Positions 9,487-19,900 of a DNA stretch of 37,737 nt are shown here, piece after piece. Origin of the DNA: Oscillospiraceae bacterium (lineage in GTDB: Bacteria > Bacillota > Clostridia > Oscillospirales > Ruminococcaceae); the NCBI GenBank assembly GCA_014799325.1, contig JAAVIE010000097.1, forward strand, positions 1 through 37,737. The letters run 5' to 3'. The position numbers and the translations under genes are program-made. The notes below the pieces were generated by a model that saw only the letters and a program-made list of their open reading frames with translations, was not told where the DNA came from and did no database searches. Numbering within the stretch: position 1 is the stretch's first letter; every line of letters starts with the position of its first letter.

Positions 9487-10325
9487 ATGCTCTTGAAATC
9501 AAGAATCTCACAAAAACCTTTGACGGCTTTAAGCTTGATAACCTGAACCTTACCTTGCCCAGCGGCTGTATAATGGGTCTCATTGGCGAAAACGGCGCAG
9601 GCAAAAGCACAACTATCAAGCTGATCCTCAATATGCTCCGCAAGGACAGCGGCACTATAACTATACTTGGCAGAGATAATGAGGACAATATTCAGCTTAC
9701 CAAAGAGGACGTGGGTGTCGTTATGGACGAGGTGGGAATTCCCGAATGTATGACCGCCAAGCAGGTTGGAAATGTTATGAAGCACACCTTCTGCAATTGG
9801 AACGACGGCGAATATAAAAAGCTCCTTGCAAAGCTGTCACTGCCCGATAACAAGCGCTTCAAGGACTTTTCCCGCGGTATGAAGATGAAGCTGGGAATTG
9901 CTGTCGCCATGTCCCACGGCAGCAAGCTCTTGCTGCTTGACGAAGCCACATCGGGACTTGACCCCGTTGTACGTGACGAGGTGGTGGAGATGTTCAGCGA
10001 CTTCACCAGAGAGGAGGATCACTCCATTCTCATCTCCTCCCATATCGTCAGCGATCTGGAAAAGCTGTGCGATTATATTGCATTTCTGCATAAAGGCAAG
10101 CTGCTGCTTTGCGAGGAAAAAGATCTGCTGCTTGCTCAATACGGCATTATTCACTGTACGGCGGAGCAGTTGAGGGAACTTTCCCCCGATGCGGTAAAGT
10201 ACAGCAAGGAATCCCCTTATGGCGCAGAAGCAATGGTTTTGCGCGAGGCGGTTCCTGAGGGCATAAACATCAGCCCTGTGAGTATCGAGGAACTTTTTGT
10301 TTTTATGGTAAAGGAGGCTAAGTGA
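9483..10325 (+). CDS. ABC transporter ATP-binding protein
   Basis: Walker A GENGAGKST, signature FSRGMKMKLGIAVA, Walker B LLLLDEATSGLD; ATGA overlap with gntR. Confidence 0.95.
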   Translation: MNALEIKNLTKTFDGFKLDNLNLTLPSGCIMGLIGENGAGKSTTIKLILNMLRKDSGTITILGRDNEDNIQLTKEDVGVVMDEVGIPECMTAKQVGNVMKHTFCNWNDGEYKKLLAKLSLPDNKRFKDFSRGMKMKLGIAVAMSHGSKLLLLDEATSGLDPVVRDEVVEMFSDFTREEDHSILISSHIVSDLEKLCDYIAFLHKGKLLLCEEKDLLLAQYGIIHCTAEQLRELSPDAVKYSKESPYGAEAMVLREAVPEGINISPVSIEELFVFMVKEAK

Positions 10326-10326
10326 G

Positions 10327-10953
10327 ATGAAAGGACTTCTTTTAAAAGACTTATATATGACTATGAAATATTGCAGATCCTATTTGCTGATCGCGGTGGT
10401 TTTTACTGCCGTATCCTTTGTAGGTAATGACAACTTGTTTTTTATCTTTTATCCTTGCCCGTTTTGTGGTATGATACCTGTCACTTTATTGGGTTATGAT
10501 GAACGAAGCCATTGGCAGCAATATAGCGATACTCTTCCGTACACAAAGGGACAAATTGTTTCTTGTAAATATGTGATCGGACTTATGGCTCAGATCGTTA
10601 TGTTGATCGTTTCAGGGATCGCACAAGCGGTAAGAACAAGTGTAAACGGAACATTTGAGTTGGAAAATTATATTGTGCTTATGCTGATGATACTCGTTAT
10701 ATCTCTGATAACCTCCTCTGTCAGCCTTCCTGCTATATTTAAACTGGGAGTTGAAAAGGGCAGGATCGCTTATTATGTGATGGTTGGTGTACTATGTGCC
10801 GGTGGTGCTGTTGCATCAAGTGTTTTCGGAGAAGACCTTCAAGTAAAATTTCAATTGGGCAGTATTATTCCTATCCTCTGTCTTGTCGGAATTGTAATAT
10901 ATGCTCTGTCGTGGTTTATGTCCATTGCGTTCTATAAAAAGCGGGAATTATAA
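10327..10953 (+). CDS. ABC-2 type permease
   Basis: MKGLLLKDLYMTMKYCR..., six-TM-like pattern, follows the ATPase by 1 nt. Confidence 0.82.
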   Translation: MKGLLLKDLYMTMKYCRSYLLIAVVFTAVSFVGNDNLFFIFYPCPFCGMIPVTLLGYDERSHWQQYSDTLPYTKGQIVSCKYVIGLMAQIVMLIVSGIAQAVRTSVNGTFELENYIVLMLMILVISLITSSVSLPAIFKLGVEKGRIAYYVMVGVLCAGGAVASSVFGEDLQVKFQLGSIIPILCLVGIVIYALSWFMSIAFYKKREL

Positions 10954-10987
10954 CAGCGTTCTTATACCGAAAGGAGGAAACAGCACC

Positions 10988-11206
10988 ATGAAAAATACAT
11001 AATGATCCCCTAAATGCAGCTCGACTAATATTGTCCGTGTACCCGATAACGCCCACCGCTATCTTGCCAACAGTATTGCCATAACCAACGTTGCATGGGT
11101 CAGAAGGATTCCCGTCGCCCGTTATGTCTGCTGCGACTGCGGTTATGTGGAGGAGTGGGTGGAAGCACAGAATGAGCGTAACGAAATTAAACGCGAATTT
11201 GGTTAA
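10988..11206 (+). pseudogene. Small zinc-ribbon protein pseudogene
   Basis: SD AAAGGAGG then ATG AAA AAT ACA TAA TGA TCC CCT AAA TGC, continuing SPKCSSTNIVRVPDN...VARYVCCDCGYVEEWVEAQ to TAA; two in-frame stops after codon 4. Confidence 0.7.
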
Positions 11207-11247
11207 AAATAGGGACGGTAATTTTTGCCGAGGGTCATAATAATAAG

Positions 11248-11277
11248 GTGGAGCATAGCGGCAGTGCTATGCTCCAC
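11248..11277. repeat. Perfect 12-bp inverted repeat with 6-nt loop
   Basis: GTGGAGCATAGC GGCAGT GCTATGCTCCAC. Confidence 0.9.
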
Positions 11278-11433
11278 AAATTATGTAAACTATTGAAAGC
11301 GAAAGTATAAATTGTGTTGAAAAATAAACACATATATATTATACCATATAACAACATAAAAAACAAGACTTGTATTTCACCCCATTTTCTGATAGAATGT
11401 AAAAACATCATCTACCGTTTAGGGAGGTATAAA

Positions 11434-12018
11434 ATGGAATATTTTCACGGAACAACAGTGGGAGGGCTTTCAGAGCTAAAACCCTATGCTTCTCCCTTTT
11501 CAAATTTAAAAGAGCCTGTAGTCTATCTGACGACAAGCAGGCAATTAGCATTACATTATATTTGGGATATGAAAAGGATCGGTGTAAAAATGCCAATGCT
11601 TGATATCCGCAATGACGGAACTCTTGTCTTTCAGGAAATGTTCAGTGGTGCTTTGGAATATTTTTATAAAGGAGTTTCGGGATATATTTACCGCTGTATC
11701 GGTGACTATGAAATAAATTCCAATGTTGGAGTAAACACTTGTGCAGTCTCCAAAACTTCCGTTCCTGTTACAGATTTTGAGTTTATCGAAGATGTTTACA
11801 AGAGTATTATTAGCTATGGCGATAAAGGCACATTCATTTACGAAAGATATGAGGATCTGCCTCAATGGCGTATTGATGTTATACGGGGACAAATCGTCAG
11901 GTTTATTAAGAGAAATAACTTATTAAACGATATAAGCGCACCAAGCAGATTTATTCAGGAAAAATTTCCTCAATACTGGAATGAGGCAAAAGTCCTAAAT
12001 GATTGTGGGTTATTATAA
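11434..12018 (+). CDS. Uncharacterised protein, paralog of the 1838-2407 product; possible ADP-ribosyltransferase-like fold
   Basis: ATG11434 after SD GGGAGG; MEYFHGTTVGGLSELKP...PVVYLTTSRQLALHYIW...GYIY... Confidence 0.75.
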   Translation: MEYFHGTTVGGLSELKPYASPFSNLKEPVVYLTTSRQLALHYIWDMKRIGVKMPMLDIRNDGTLVFQEMFSGALEYFYKGVSGYIYRCIGDYEINSNVGVNTCAVSKTSVPVTDFEFIEDVYKSIISYGDKGTFIYERYEDLPQWRIDVIRGQIVRFIKRNNLLNDISAPSRFIQEKFPQYWNEAKVLNDCGLL

Positions 12019-12083
12019 TTTTTGAAATATTGTTTATCATGATACAATCAAAGTGACGATCATAATTTGAAAGGAGCAAAAAT

Positions 12084-12548
12084 ATGTCAAGACAAATACG
12101 CACTTCCGCCAAAGCAGTAATTATCCAAGAGGGAAAACTGCTTGCAATAAAGATCAGCGACGGCAAGGAAGAATGGTACATCTTGCCCGGCGGCGGTCAG
12201 GACGGCGAAGAAGTCTTACCCCAAGCTGCCGAGCGCGAGGTTAGAGAAGAAGCGGGAATAGAAGTCCGCTGCAAGGATTTGCTTTTTGTCATAGAGGGCG
12301 TTCACGGCGAGAGCTTCCACCGAATAGACCTGGTATTTCTATGCGAATATCTGGGGAAAGCGGAAAACGCCGTTCTTCATGGCGACACCAATCAGGCAGG
12401 CTTTGAGTGGCTGGAGATCTCCGAGCTGAACAAGCTGCCGCTGTACCCCTCAAAGCTCCGCCGCCCCATAATGAACTTTTATGAGGGAAAGGAATACACA
12501 AAATATCTTGGAAATGAAGAAATAGGAGACCCCGAATGTTTAGAGTAG
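12084..12548 (+). CDS. NUDIX hydrolase
   Basis: Nudix box GGGQDGEEVLPQAAEREVREEAGIE. Confidence 0.93.
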   Translation: MSRQIRTSAKAVIIQEGKLLAIKISDGKEEWYILPGGGQDGEEVLPQAAEREVREEAGIEVRCKDLLFVIEGVHGESFHRIDLVFLCEYLGKAENAVLHGDTNQAGFEWLEISELNKLPLYPSKLRRPIMNFYEGKEYTKYLGNEEIGDPECLE

Positions 12549-13201
12549 AAGAATATATCAAAGCTTTAACAGATTTGTTAAAAGACTCTTTTAGCGAAAG
12601 ACTGCTGTATATAGGCTTGCAGGGCAGCTACCTCCGCGGCGAGGAGACCGAAAACAGCGATATTGACATTATGGCAGTTATTGACGGCTTTTCTGTGGAG
12701 GATATGAAAGTGTATCAAAAGGCGCTTATTTCGGTAGGGAATTACGATAAATCCTGCGGCTTTATCTGCGGAAAAACCGATTTAGCGCATTGGAACCCCC
12801 TTGAAATATGCCATTTGCTGAATACCACAAAAGATTACTACGGGGAACTGAAAAAGCTTGTACCACAATACACACTTGAAGATGAAAAGAACTATGTAAA
12901 ATTCAGCCTGAACAATCTCTATCACGAGATCTGCCACCGCTATATACATGCTGACAGGGAGTACAATATATCAAGGCTGGCCATGACTTGCAAATCGGTG
13001 TTTTTCATTATGCAGCACCTGCATTATTTGAAAAGCGGCGAGTTTGTGCAGACGAAAAGGGAATTGCTTGAATGTGTTAGTGGTGAGGATAGGGAGATTC
13101 TGGAAATGAGCCTGTATTTGATAGATCGGAAAGACTATGATTTTGACAGAGCCTTTTCTTTATTATTTAATTGGTGTCAATGTACATTGGCGGGAATATG
13201 A
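12536..13201 (+). CDS. Nucleotidyltransferase-domain protein (NTP_transf_2-like)
   Basis: GLQGSYLRGEETENSDIDIMAVID; overlaps the NUDIX gene by 13 nt. Confidence 0.85.
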   Translation: MFRVEEYIKALTDLLKDSFSERLLYIGLQGSYLRGEETENSDIDIMAVIDGFSVEDMKVYQKALISVGNYDKSCGFICGKTDLAHWNPLEICHLLNTTKDYYGELKKLVPQYTLEDEKNYVKFSLNNLYHEICHRYIHADREYNISRLAMTCKSVFFIMQHLHYLKSGEFVQTKRELLECVSGEDREILEMSLYLIDRKDYDFDRAFSLLFNWCQCTLAGI

Positions 13202-13225
13202 TAAACCATAATTTCCCCAAAACCA

Positions 13226-13261
13226 TAAAAAATAAGGGCTGGAAACCAGCTCCTATTTTTA
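13226..13261. terminator. Bidirectional terminator between convergent genes
   Basis: AAAAAATAAGGGCTGG AAA CCAGCTCCTATTTTT. Confidence 0.8.
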
Positions 13262-13334
13262 TATTAGAACAACGTTCAAAATCTAAAACTCAAAACAGCT
13301 TAGAGCAATCCTGAACAACGTTCAAGCCTCTGAA

Positions 13335-14939
13335 TTACAGCTGAGGACCAGCAGAAACCAAAGCCTTACCTGCCTCATTACCCTCATACTTAGCAAAGTT
13401 CTTAACAAATCTGCCTGCCAGATCCTTTGCCTTTTCTTCCCACTGAGAAGCGTCAGCATAAGTGTCTCTAGGGTCAAGGATCTTGGGATCAACACCGGGA
13501 AGCTCGGTAGGTACTTCAAAGTTGAAGTAAGGGATCTTCTTGGTGGGAGCCTTTTCAATATCGCCGTTAAGGATAGCATCAATGATTCCTCTGGTGTCCT
13601 TAATGGAAATTCTCTTGCCTGTTCCGTTCCAGCCTGTGTTTACAAGGTATGCCTTAGCACCGCTCTTTTCCATTCTCTTAACCAATTCCTGAGCGTACTT
13701 GGTGGGGTGCAGCTCAAGGAATGCCTGACCGAAGCAAGCGGAGAAGGTGGGAGTAGGCTCGGTGATCCCGCGCTCTGTACCTGCCAGCTTAGCGGTAAAT
13801 CCGGAGAGGAAGTAATACTGTGTCTGCTCGGGAGTCAGTACGGAAACGGGAGGAAGTACGCCAAAAGCGTCAGCGGAAAGGAAGATAACGTCCTTAGCTG
13901 CGGGAGCGGAGGAAACGGGTCTAACGATCTTCTCGATATGGTTGATAGGATAAGAAACACGGGTGTTCTCGGTAACGCTCTTGTCCTTGAAGTCGATCTT
14001 GCCGTTTTCGTCAAGAGTTACGTTTTCAAGCAGAGCATTTCTCTTGATAGCGTTGTAGATGTCGGGTTCGGAATCCTTGTCAAGGTCGATAACCTTAGCG
14101 TAGCAGCCGCCCTCAAAGTTGAATACGCCGTTGTCGTCCCAGCCGTGCTCGTCGTCGCCGATAAGCAGTCTCTTAGGATCGGTGGAAAGGGTGGTCTTGC
14201 CTGTGCCGGAAAGTCCGAAGAAGATAGCGGTGTTCTGACCGTTCATATCTGTGTTTGCGGAGCAGTGCATGGAAGCGATGCCCTTCAAAGGCAGATAGTA
14301 GTTCATCATGGAGAACATACCCTTCTTCATCTCGCCGCCGTACCAGGTGTTGATGATAACCTGCTCGCGGCTTGTGATGTTGAATACAACTGCGGTTTCG
14401 GAGTTAAGACCCAGCTCCTTGTAATTCTCTACCTTAGCCTTGGAAGCGTTGTATACAACGAAATCAGGCTCGAAGCTTTCAAGCTCTTCAGCAGTAGGCA
14501 TAATAAACATATTCTCAACGAAATGAGCCTGCCAAGCTACTTCCATAATAAAGCGGATAGCCATTCTTGTGTCCTTGTTAGCACCGCAGAATGCGTCAAC
14601 AACATACAGCTTCTTGTTGGAAAGCTCGTTCTTGGCAATGTCCTTGCAAACGTTCCATGCTTCCTGGGAAGCGGGGTGGTTGTCGTTCTTGTACTCGTCG
14701 GAGGTCCACCAAACGGTGTCCTTGGAGTTTTCGTCCATTACAATGAACTTATCCTTAGGTGAACGGCCTGTGTAGATACCTGTCATAACGTTTACAGCGC
14801 CAAGCTCACTGACCTGACCCTTTTCGTAGCCTTCAAGAGCGGGGTTTGTCTCCTCCTTGAAAAGCTCGTCATAAGAGGGATTGTGTACAATTTCAGTTGT
14901 GCCGGTAATACCGTACTTTGTTAAATCGATTTTGCTCAT
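13335..14939 (-). CDS. pckA: Phosphoenolpyruvate carboxykinase (ATP)
   Basis: [45 protein letters not shown] and full-length family pattern. Confidence 0.98.
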   Translation of the reverse strand: MSKIDLTKYGITGTTEIVHNPSYDELFKEETNPALEGYEKGQVSELGAVNVMTGIYTGRSPKDKFIVMDENSKDTVWWTSDEYKNDNHPASQEAWNVCKDIAKNELSNKKLYVVDAFCGANKDTRMAIRFIMEVAWQAHFVENMFIMPTAEELESFEPDFVVYNASKAKVENYKELGLNSETAVVFNITSREQVIINTWYGGEMKKGMFSMMNYYLPLKGIASMHCSANTDMNGQNTAIFFGLSGTGKTTLSTDPKRLLIGDDEHGWDDNGVFNFEGGCYAKVIDLDKDSEPDIYNAIKRNALLENVTLDENGKIDFKDKSVTENTRVSYPINHIEKIVRPVSSAPAAKDVIFLSADAFGVLPPVSVLTPEQTQYYFLSGFTAKLAGTERGITEPTPTFSACFGQAFLELHPTKYAQELVKRMEKSGAKAYLVNTGWNGTGKRISIKDTRGIIDAILNGDIEKAPTKKIPYFNFEVPTELPGVDPKILDPRDTYADASQWEEKAKDLAGRFVKNFAKYEGNEAGKALVSAGPQL

Positions 14940-15005
14940 ACAGTTTGCCTCATTTCTTTAAATTTTTACTTTATCTCGCTGTATAACAGCAAGCCTTCAT
15001 AAATA

Positions 15006-15033
15006 ATTATAACACTTTTTTTCCGTCTGTCAA
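15006..15033 (-). promoter_or_regulatory. SigA promoter of pckA
   Basis: Minus strand TTGACA -16 bp- TATAAT. Confidence 0.8.
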
Positions 15034-15069
15034 GAGATTATTATAAGTGATTTTTTTAGCTTCGGGAAA

Positions 15070-16620
15070 TTACTTGTCCTCGTCGCTATCCTCGTCCTCA
15101 TCGTCAAGATCATTGTTCAAATTCTCGATCTCCTGTAAAATATCTTTTTTCCTCTCAAAGAACAACATATCCTTATTATGCTTGAAATACTCATCACAGC
15201 CGTATTTTCCGATAAAGTGAGCGCAGTAGTTGCTTACTGTAAGCTCGGTGACTAAGATCAAAAGCTCCTGACTGCCTGTTCCGAAAGCCTCCTCGCAGAA
15301 CTTGAACATATTTGTGAGGTTTTCGCCGGCTTCTCCCGCATTCTTTGTGACAGCCTTTTTCCTCTTGTCAAAATCGACTTTTACCAGCTTAAATGCGGCA
15401 TCTGATGTTTCAACACCCTTTTTCGTCATCTCATCTGCCTGCTCGTTCAGATAAGTAATGGTGAGATTAAGCACAAACTTGCGGTCGTCCGAGAGCTTAC
15501 CTGCCATTTTACTTGTCTTGATCTCCTTTTCCTTGGCAGCGATCTGTCTTTGAACAGCGTCCAAAGGGTTAGGATCAAGTGTAAAGTCATATTTCATCAG
15601 CTTAAGACATTCCATAAGCTCACTGACAGCGCCGTCAGCGGTGAATATCTCCCTTGTCTTTCCGATAACGAAATCAACAAGCAAGCCAAGCAATGACAGC
15701 CTTTCATCAAACTTAGCCGCCTTAGCGCGCTCAACGATCTCTTTTCCTGCCTTGCCCTCCATGATCTTGTCCACCTGATAGTCCGACTGATACTTCTTGA
15801 ACAGGTCATAGTACACCGCAAAGCTCTTGGCGATCTTCTTATTCTGTATGTATTGGGAAACAAGCTGTTCGTTTACAGGGAAATCCTTCTGCTCATACAG
15901 CTTTATCATATCCGAAAGGTCGATCCAGCCTCTGGCGGTAACAAAGCTCTTTCCGTCAACAGTGGTCTCTATCTTGTAAAAATCGTCCTTCTTGATGTCA
16001 AGATAGGTGGTTATGGCAGGGTGAGTAGCCTTGGCCAGCGCATATTCTTTCCAAACGTCATAATCCGCCTCAACGTCAAGGCGTTTCAGTCTGTCCCAAG
16101 TAACTATGTCAAACTCGCGGACAGAGTTGTTGTATTCGGGCGGGTTTCCTGCGGTAACCACTATCCAGCCTTTGGGAACGGCGTGTCTGCCAAAGGTCTT
16201 GTACTGCAAAAACTGCAGCATGGAGGGGGCGAGAGTTTCGGAAACGCAGTTTATCTCGTCAAGGAACAAAATGCCTTCCTTAACGTCGGTATTCTCCATA
16301 ATATCATAGACCGAGGCTATGATCTCGCTCATGGTGTATTCGCTGACGCTGTATTCCTCTCCTCCATAGTTTTTTTGTACGATAAAGGGCAGACCCAGCG
16401 CCGACTGTCTTGTGTGGTGGGTCATGGAGTAGCTTACCAAGCCGATCTGAAGCTCCTGCGCTATCTGTTCCATAATTGCGGTCTTGCCTATGCCGGGGGC
16501 TCCCATAAGGAAAATAGGGCGCTGTCTCTCAATGGGGATCACAAGGTTGCCGAACTGATCCTTGGTAAGATACGCTGAAACCGCGTTTTTAATATCGTCC
16601 TTTGCTTGTTTGATGTTCAT
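15070..16620 (-). CDS. MoxR-like AAA+ ATPase (AAA_5-type), acidic C-terminal tail
   Basis: Walker A GAPGIGKTA, Walker B ILFLDEINC, sensor VVTAGNPPEYN; tail NNDLDDEDEDSDEDK. Confidence 0.88.
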   Translation of the reverse strand: MNIKQAKDDIKNAVSAYLTKDQFGNLVIPIERQRPIFLMGAPGIGKTAIMEQIAQELQIGLVSYSMTHHTRQSALGLPFIVQKNYGGEEYSVSEYTMSEIIASVYDIMENTDVKEGILFLDEINCVSETLAPSMLQFLQYKTFGRHAVPKGWIVVTAGNPPEYNNSVREFDIVTWDRLKRLDVEADYDVWKEYALAKATHPAITTYLDIKKDDFYKIETTVDGKSFVTARGWIDLSDMIKLYEQKDFPVNEQLVSQYIQNKKIAKSFAVYYDLFKKYQSDYQVDKIMEGKAGKEIVERAKAAKFDERLSLLGLLVDFVIGKTREIFTADGAVSELMECLKLMKYDFTLDPNPLDAVQRQIAAKEKEIKTSKMAGKLSDDRKFVLNLTITYLNEQADEMTKKGVETSDAAFKLVKVDFDKRKKAVTKNAGEAGENLTNMFKFCEEAFGTGSQELLILVTELTVSNYCAHFIGKYGCDEYFKHNKDMLFFERKKDILQEIENLNNDLDDEDEDSDEDK

Positions 16621-16655
16621 TTTGTATGTTCCTTTCTGTTATGTTTTAATTTATG

Positions 16656-18215
16656 TTAATTTTCGTTTATATACTCATACCTTATCCCTGCGTTCCTGCA
16701 ATACACTTCTGCATAAGACCCCTCATAGACATAAGCAGTCAGCTTTTTACAGCCGTAAAAGATGCTTTCTGACTCATTACCGGCTATTTTCACAAGAGAG
16801 CGGGGAAGCTCGATCCTTTCAAGCTGTGTACAAAGATAAAAGGCATAATCGCCTATCTCCCTTACTCCCTCACACAGTTTTACCGATTTAAGCTCACTGC
16901 AGTTATAAAAAGCCGAACCGTCAATTATTTTGACATTTCCGCCAATAACAATATCCTTTAGCTTCGTTGAATAAAGCATTCCGCGGCTTATTGCGGTGAG
17001 CTTTTCGGGAATATTGACCTCGGTCAGCATATCACAATCAATAAATGCAAATGCCGCAATATCTTCAATAGTATCGGGAAGTGTTATTTTGGTTATTTCT
17101 TTATGCTTTGATTTCTTGAACCCAGGTTCAAAAGTGCCGAACCCCAAGGCGGTCACAATACTGTTTCCTATTTTTTGGGGAACAACGATCTCGGAACTTT
17201 TTCCTTTATATGCTTTGATAATTATGGTGTTATCCTCGCGCTTTTTGAACTTCCACATCTTCCTTAGTTCCCTTACGGAATTTGGATCGGCGTTTAATGT
17301 CCTTTCCGTTTCCTTTTCCGCCGCTTCCTGTTCGGCTTTAAGGTCGGCGGTGCGGTTTTTGAAATCCAGCAGCCATGCCAGACTTTCGTTTTTCTCGTTA
17401 TCCAAAGCGTATTTTATCATATAGTCGCGCCTTTTTGGGTGTTTTAGCCAGCCCAATTCCTCAACAATAGCAAGGCAGGAGATGGCGTCATTATGGATAA
17501 TTGCTTTTAACATCGTATTTTTATTAAAGCCTATAAAGTGTTCAAGTATAAATTCAAGGCATTCGGGATAAACGGCGCTTTCAAAAGTAACGTCCACTAA
17601 TACCCGATCTATCTTTATTGTTTCGGCGTTCATTTCTTTGAGTACAAGTCCGTAAAGCTCGGTAAAGTTTTTGAGTTTTATGCTTTCCATAAAAACATAG
17701 GGCGCTGCAAACAACATCTGACAGTCCTCCGAAATACTGACTCCATGTTTTTTCAGCACATCATAATATTCCCTGTAATTGTATCTGATCGAGAAATAAA
17801 GCAGTCTTTTGGGGAAAACACCTGTTTTTTCTGCATTGCCGCAAAGGTAGTCCAATACTTCCGCAAGCTTCGAAACAGGCAGATATTCCTTATCTTTTAA
17901 AGGGTTCTTCTTATATGCTAATTGAGATTTCGGGAAAAGCAAAAGTGAAAAGTCCACTTTTGTTTCTCCCTCAACAATTCTGGACCAATTATCAACAGGA
18001 AAGTTTTCCTCTTCTCCAATATAACGAAAGCTCGCCCCACATTCCACCAGCGTCTTGACCATATCGATCCCTCGGAAAGCACACGCCCGCCCGAGAGCAA
18101 CTCCCGAAAACTCAACTCCGCCTAATTCCTTGTAAATACGCCTTACTTCTTCGGGCGTTTCCGACAAAACTGCCTCTTCCAGTCGTTTTTCTTTCTCCTC
18201 CTCAGTCAGCTCCAC
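16656..18215 (-). CDS. Type A ANK-like/LRR_5 protein
   Basis: TPEEVRRIYKELGG...CGASF ankyrin-like N-terminus, LLDFKNRTADL linker, LRR_5 repeats, GSYAEVYC cap. Confidence 0.85.
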   Translation of the reverse strand: MELTEEEKEKRLEEAVLSETPEEVRRIYKELGGVEFSGVALGRACAFRGIDMVKTLVECGASFRYIGEEENFPVDNWSRIVEGETKVDFSLLLFPKSQLAYKKNPLKDKEYLPVSKLAEVLDYLCGNAEKTGVFPKRLLYFSIRYNYREYYDVLKKHGVSISEDCQMLFAAPYVFMESIKLKNFTELYGLVLKEMNAETIKIDRVLVDVTFESAVYPECLEFILEHFIGFNKNTMLKAIIHNDAISCLAIVEELGWLKHPKRRDYMIKYALDNEKNESLAWLLDFKNRTADLKAEQEAAEKETERTLNADPNSVRELRKMWKFKKREDNTIIIKAYKGKSSEIVVPQKIGNSIVTALGFGTFEPGFKKSKHKEITKITLPDTIEDIAAFAFIDCDMLTEVNIPEKLTAISRGMLYSTKLKDIVIGGNVKIIDGSAFYNCSELKSVKLCEGVREIGDYAFYLCTQLERIELPRSLVKIAGNESESIFYGCKKLTAYVYEGSYAEVYCRNAGIRYEYINEN

Positions 18216-18277
18216 TCACCCCTATCCCAATATATTTTATACTTTTATGCCAATAAAATCAAGTGTTTATTTTTATG

Positions 18278-19900
18278 CTAATTTTCATCTATATACTCAT
18301 ATATGATTTTGGCATTTTCGCAGTACCTTTCCGAATAAGAACCCTTATACACATAAGCCGTAAGCTTATGACAGCCATGGAAGGGGTTTTCCGCCATAGT
18401 ACAGTCAGCAATTCTTGAAATTGAGCGGGGAAGCTCTATGCTTTCCAGCTCGGTGCAGAGATAAAACGCCCCCGAATCGATCTCCCTTACCCCCTCACAC
18501 AGCTTTACCGATTTCAGATCACGGCAGCCATACAATGCCACAGGGTTTATTTTCCTGATATTTCCGCCGATAACGATGTCTTTTATCCCTGTTATATCCA
18601 ACATTCCCTTGCTTATCTCGGTGAGTTTTTCGGGTATATTGATTTCGGTCAGTGATTGACACTTAAAAAATGCAAATTCTCCCACATACTCAACGGAATC
18701 GGGAAGCGTTACCTTGGCAATATTTTTTCTGACCTCCCGCTGCGCCTCTCTTATCCCCTTTGCATCGGGGGAAAAGGCGTAATCTCCTATAGCGGTAACA
18801 GCGTCTTCCCCTATTTTTGCGGGAACAACGATCTCGGAGCGGTTTCCCTTGTAGCCTGTTATAATTATTGTACCGTCCTCACGTTTTTCAAACTTCCACA
18901 GCTTCTTTAATTCGCTTATGGAATTAGGGTCGGCATTCAGTGCCTTTTCCGCTTTCTTTTCAGCTTTTTCCTGCTCAGCCTTAATATCGGCAGTGCGGTT
19001 CTTGAAATCCAGCAGCCAAGCCAGACTTTCGGTTTTCTCCTTGTCCTGGGCGTACTGTATCATTTCGTCGCGCTTTCGCGGCAGCTTGAGCCAGCCATAT
19101 TCCTCCGCAATGGCAAGACAGTCAACCAATTCGCAGTCTATGGCAGTTTTCATTATTGCGGCTTGGTTCATAGTCTTTTTATCGAAATGCTCAATAATAA
19201 ATTTCAGGCTTTCAGGGGAAAGAACACCGCGCAGATAGCTTTTGTAAAAGCTGACATTGCCCCTTATTTTTTCTTCGCCAAGCTCCTCAGCAATATGTCC
19301 GAAGGTTCTCAAAAACCTATTGGGATCCATATTATAGGTGGAATTAACAGCGTTTTTGAACAGCCAAGCTGCGTCCTCTGAAATACTAACACCGCATTTT
19401 TTAAGCATTATGTATAATACTTCATACTCATAATGTATAGAAAAATACAGCAGTCTTTTAGGAAAAACACCCGTTTTCTCGGCATTTTCGCAAAGGTACT
19501 CCAAAACCTTCATCTTTTCTGAAGCAGGAAGCTTTTTTCTGCCTTTCAAAAGTTTTTCTTTACCTTTCAAAAAACTTTCATGCCGTCCATGCGTTGAAAA
19601 TTCTCCTTCAAGCATAAGAAGTGAAAAGTCAAATTTTGGATCGACATTATCGGTATATCTGTAATAAGAATATAAATGTTCGTTGGTACGGTCTTTATTT
19701 TCATTGGGATAACGAAAGCTTGCTCCGCATTCCACCAGCACCTTAACCATATCAAGTCCCCGATACAGACAGGCTATCCCCAAAGCGTGAGCGGTAAAAC
19801 CGACCTCGCCCAATTCCTTATAAATTCGCTTTACTTCTTCGGGAGTTTCGGAAATCACTGCCTGCTCTAACCGCTCCGTCTTTTCTTCTTCAGTCAGCAT
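18278..19900 (-). CDS. Type A ANK-like/LRR_5 protein
   Basis: Same architecture; WLLDFKNRTADIKAEQEKAEK, AF..C..L repeats, GSYSERYC cap. Confidence 0.85.
   Translation of the reverse strand: MLTEEEKTERLEQAVISETPEEVKRIYKELGEVGFTAHALGIACLYRGLDMVKVLVECGASFRYPNENKDRTNEHLYSYYRYTDNVDPKFDFSLLMLEGEFSTHGRHESFLKGKEKLLKGRKKLPASEKMKVLEYLCENAEKTGVFPKRLLYFSIHYEYEVLYIMLKKCGVSISEDAAWLFKNAVNSTYNMDPNRFLRTFGHIAEELGEEKIRGNVSFYKSYLRGVLSPESLKFIIEHFDKKTMNQAAIMKTAIDCELVDCLAIAEEYGWLKLPRKRDEMIQYAQDKEKTESLAWLLDFKNRTADIKAEQEKAEKKAEKALNADPNSISELKKLWKFEKREDGTIIITGYKGNRSEIVVPAKIGEDAVTAIGDYAFSPDAKGIREAQREVRKNIAKVTLPDSVEYVGEFAFFKCQSLTEINIPEKLTEISKGMLDITGIKDIVIGGNIRKINPVALYGCRDLKSVKLCEGVREIDSGAFYLCTELESIELPRSISRIADCTMAENPFHGCHKLTAYVYKGSYSERYCENAKIIYEYIDEN

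Noticed and set aside
13707-14762. 351-aa plus-strand ORF opposite pckA
   Set aside because: Antisense to an unambiguous, full-length pckA; composition reflects codon bias of the real gene.
15853-16578. 241-aa plus-strand ORF opposite the MoxR gene
   Set aside because: Antisense shadow ORF of a clearly coding MoxR gene; no recognisable domain.
15070-16620. MoxR gene as part of a complete MoxR-vWA pair
   Set aside because: No vWA (MIDAS DxSxS) protein seen on either side within the window.
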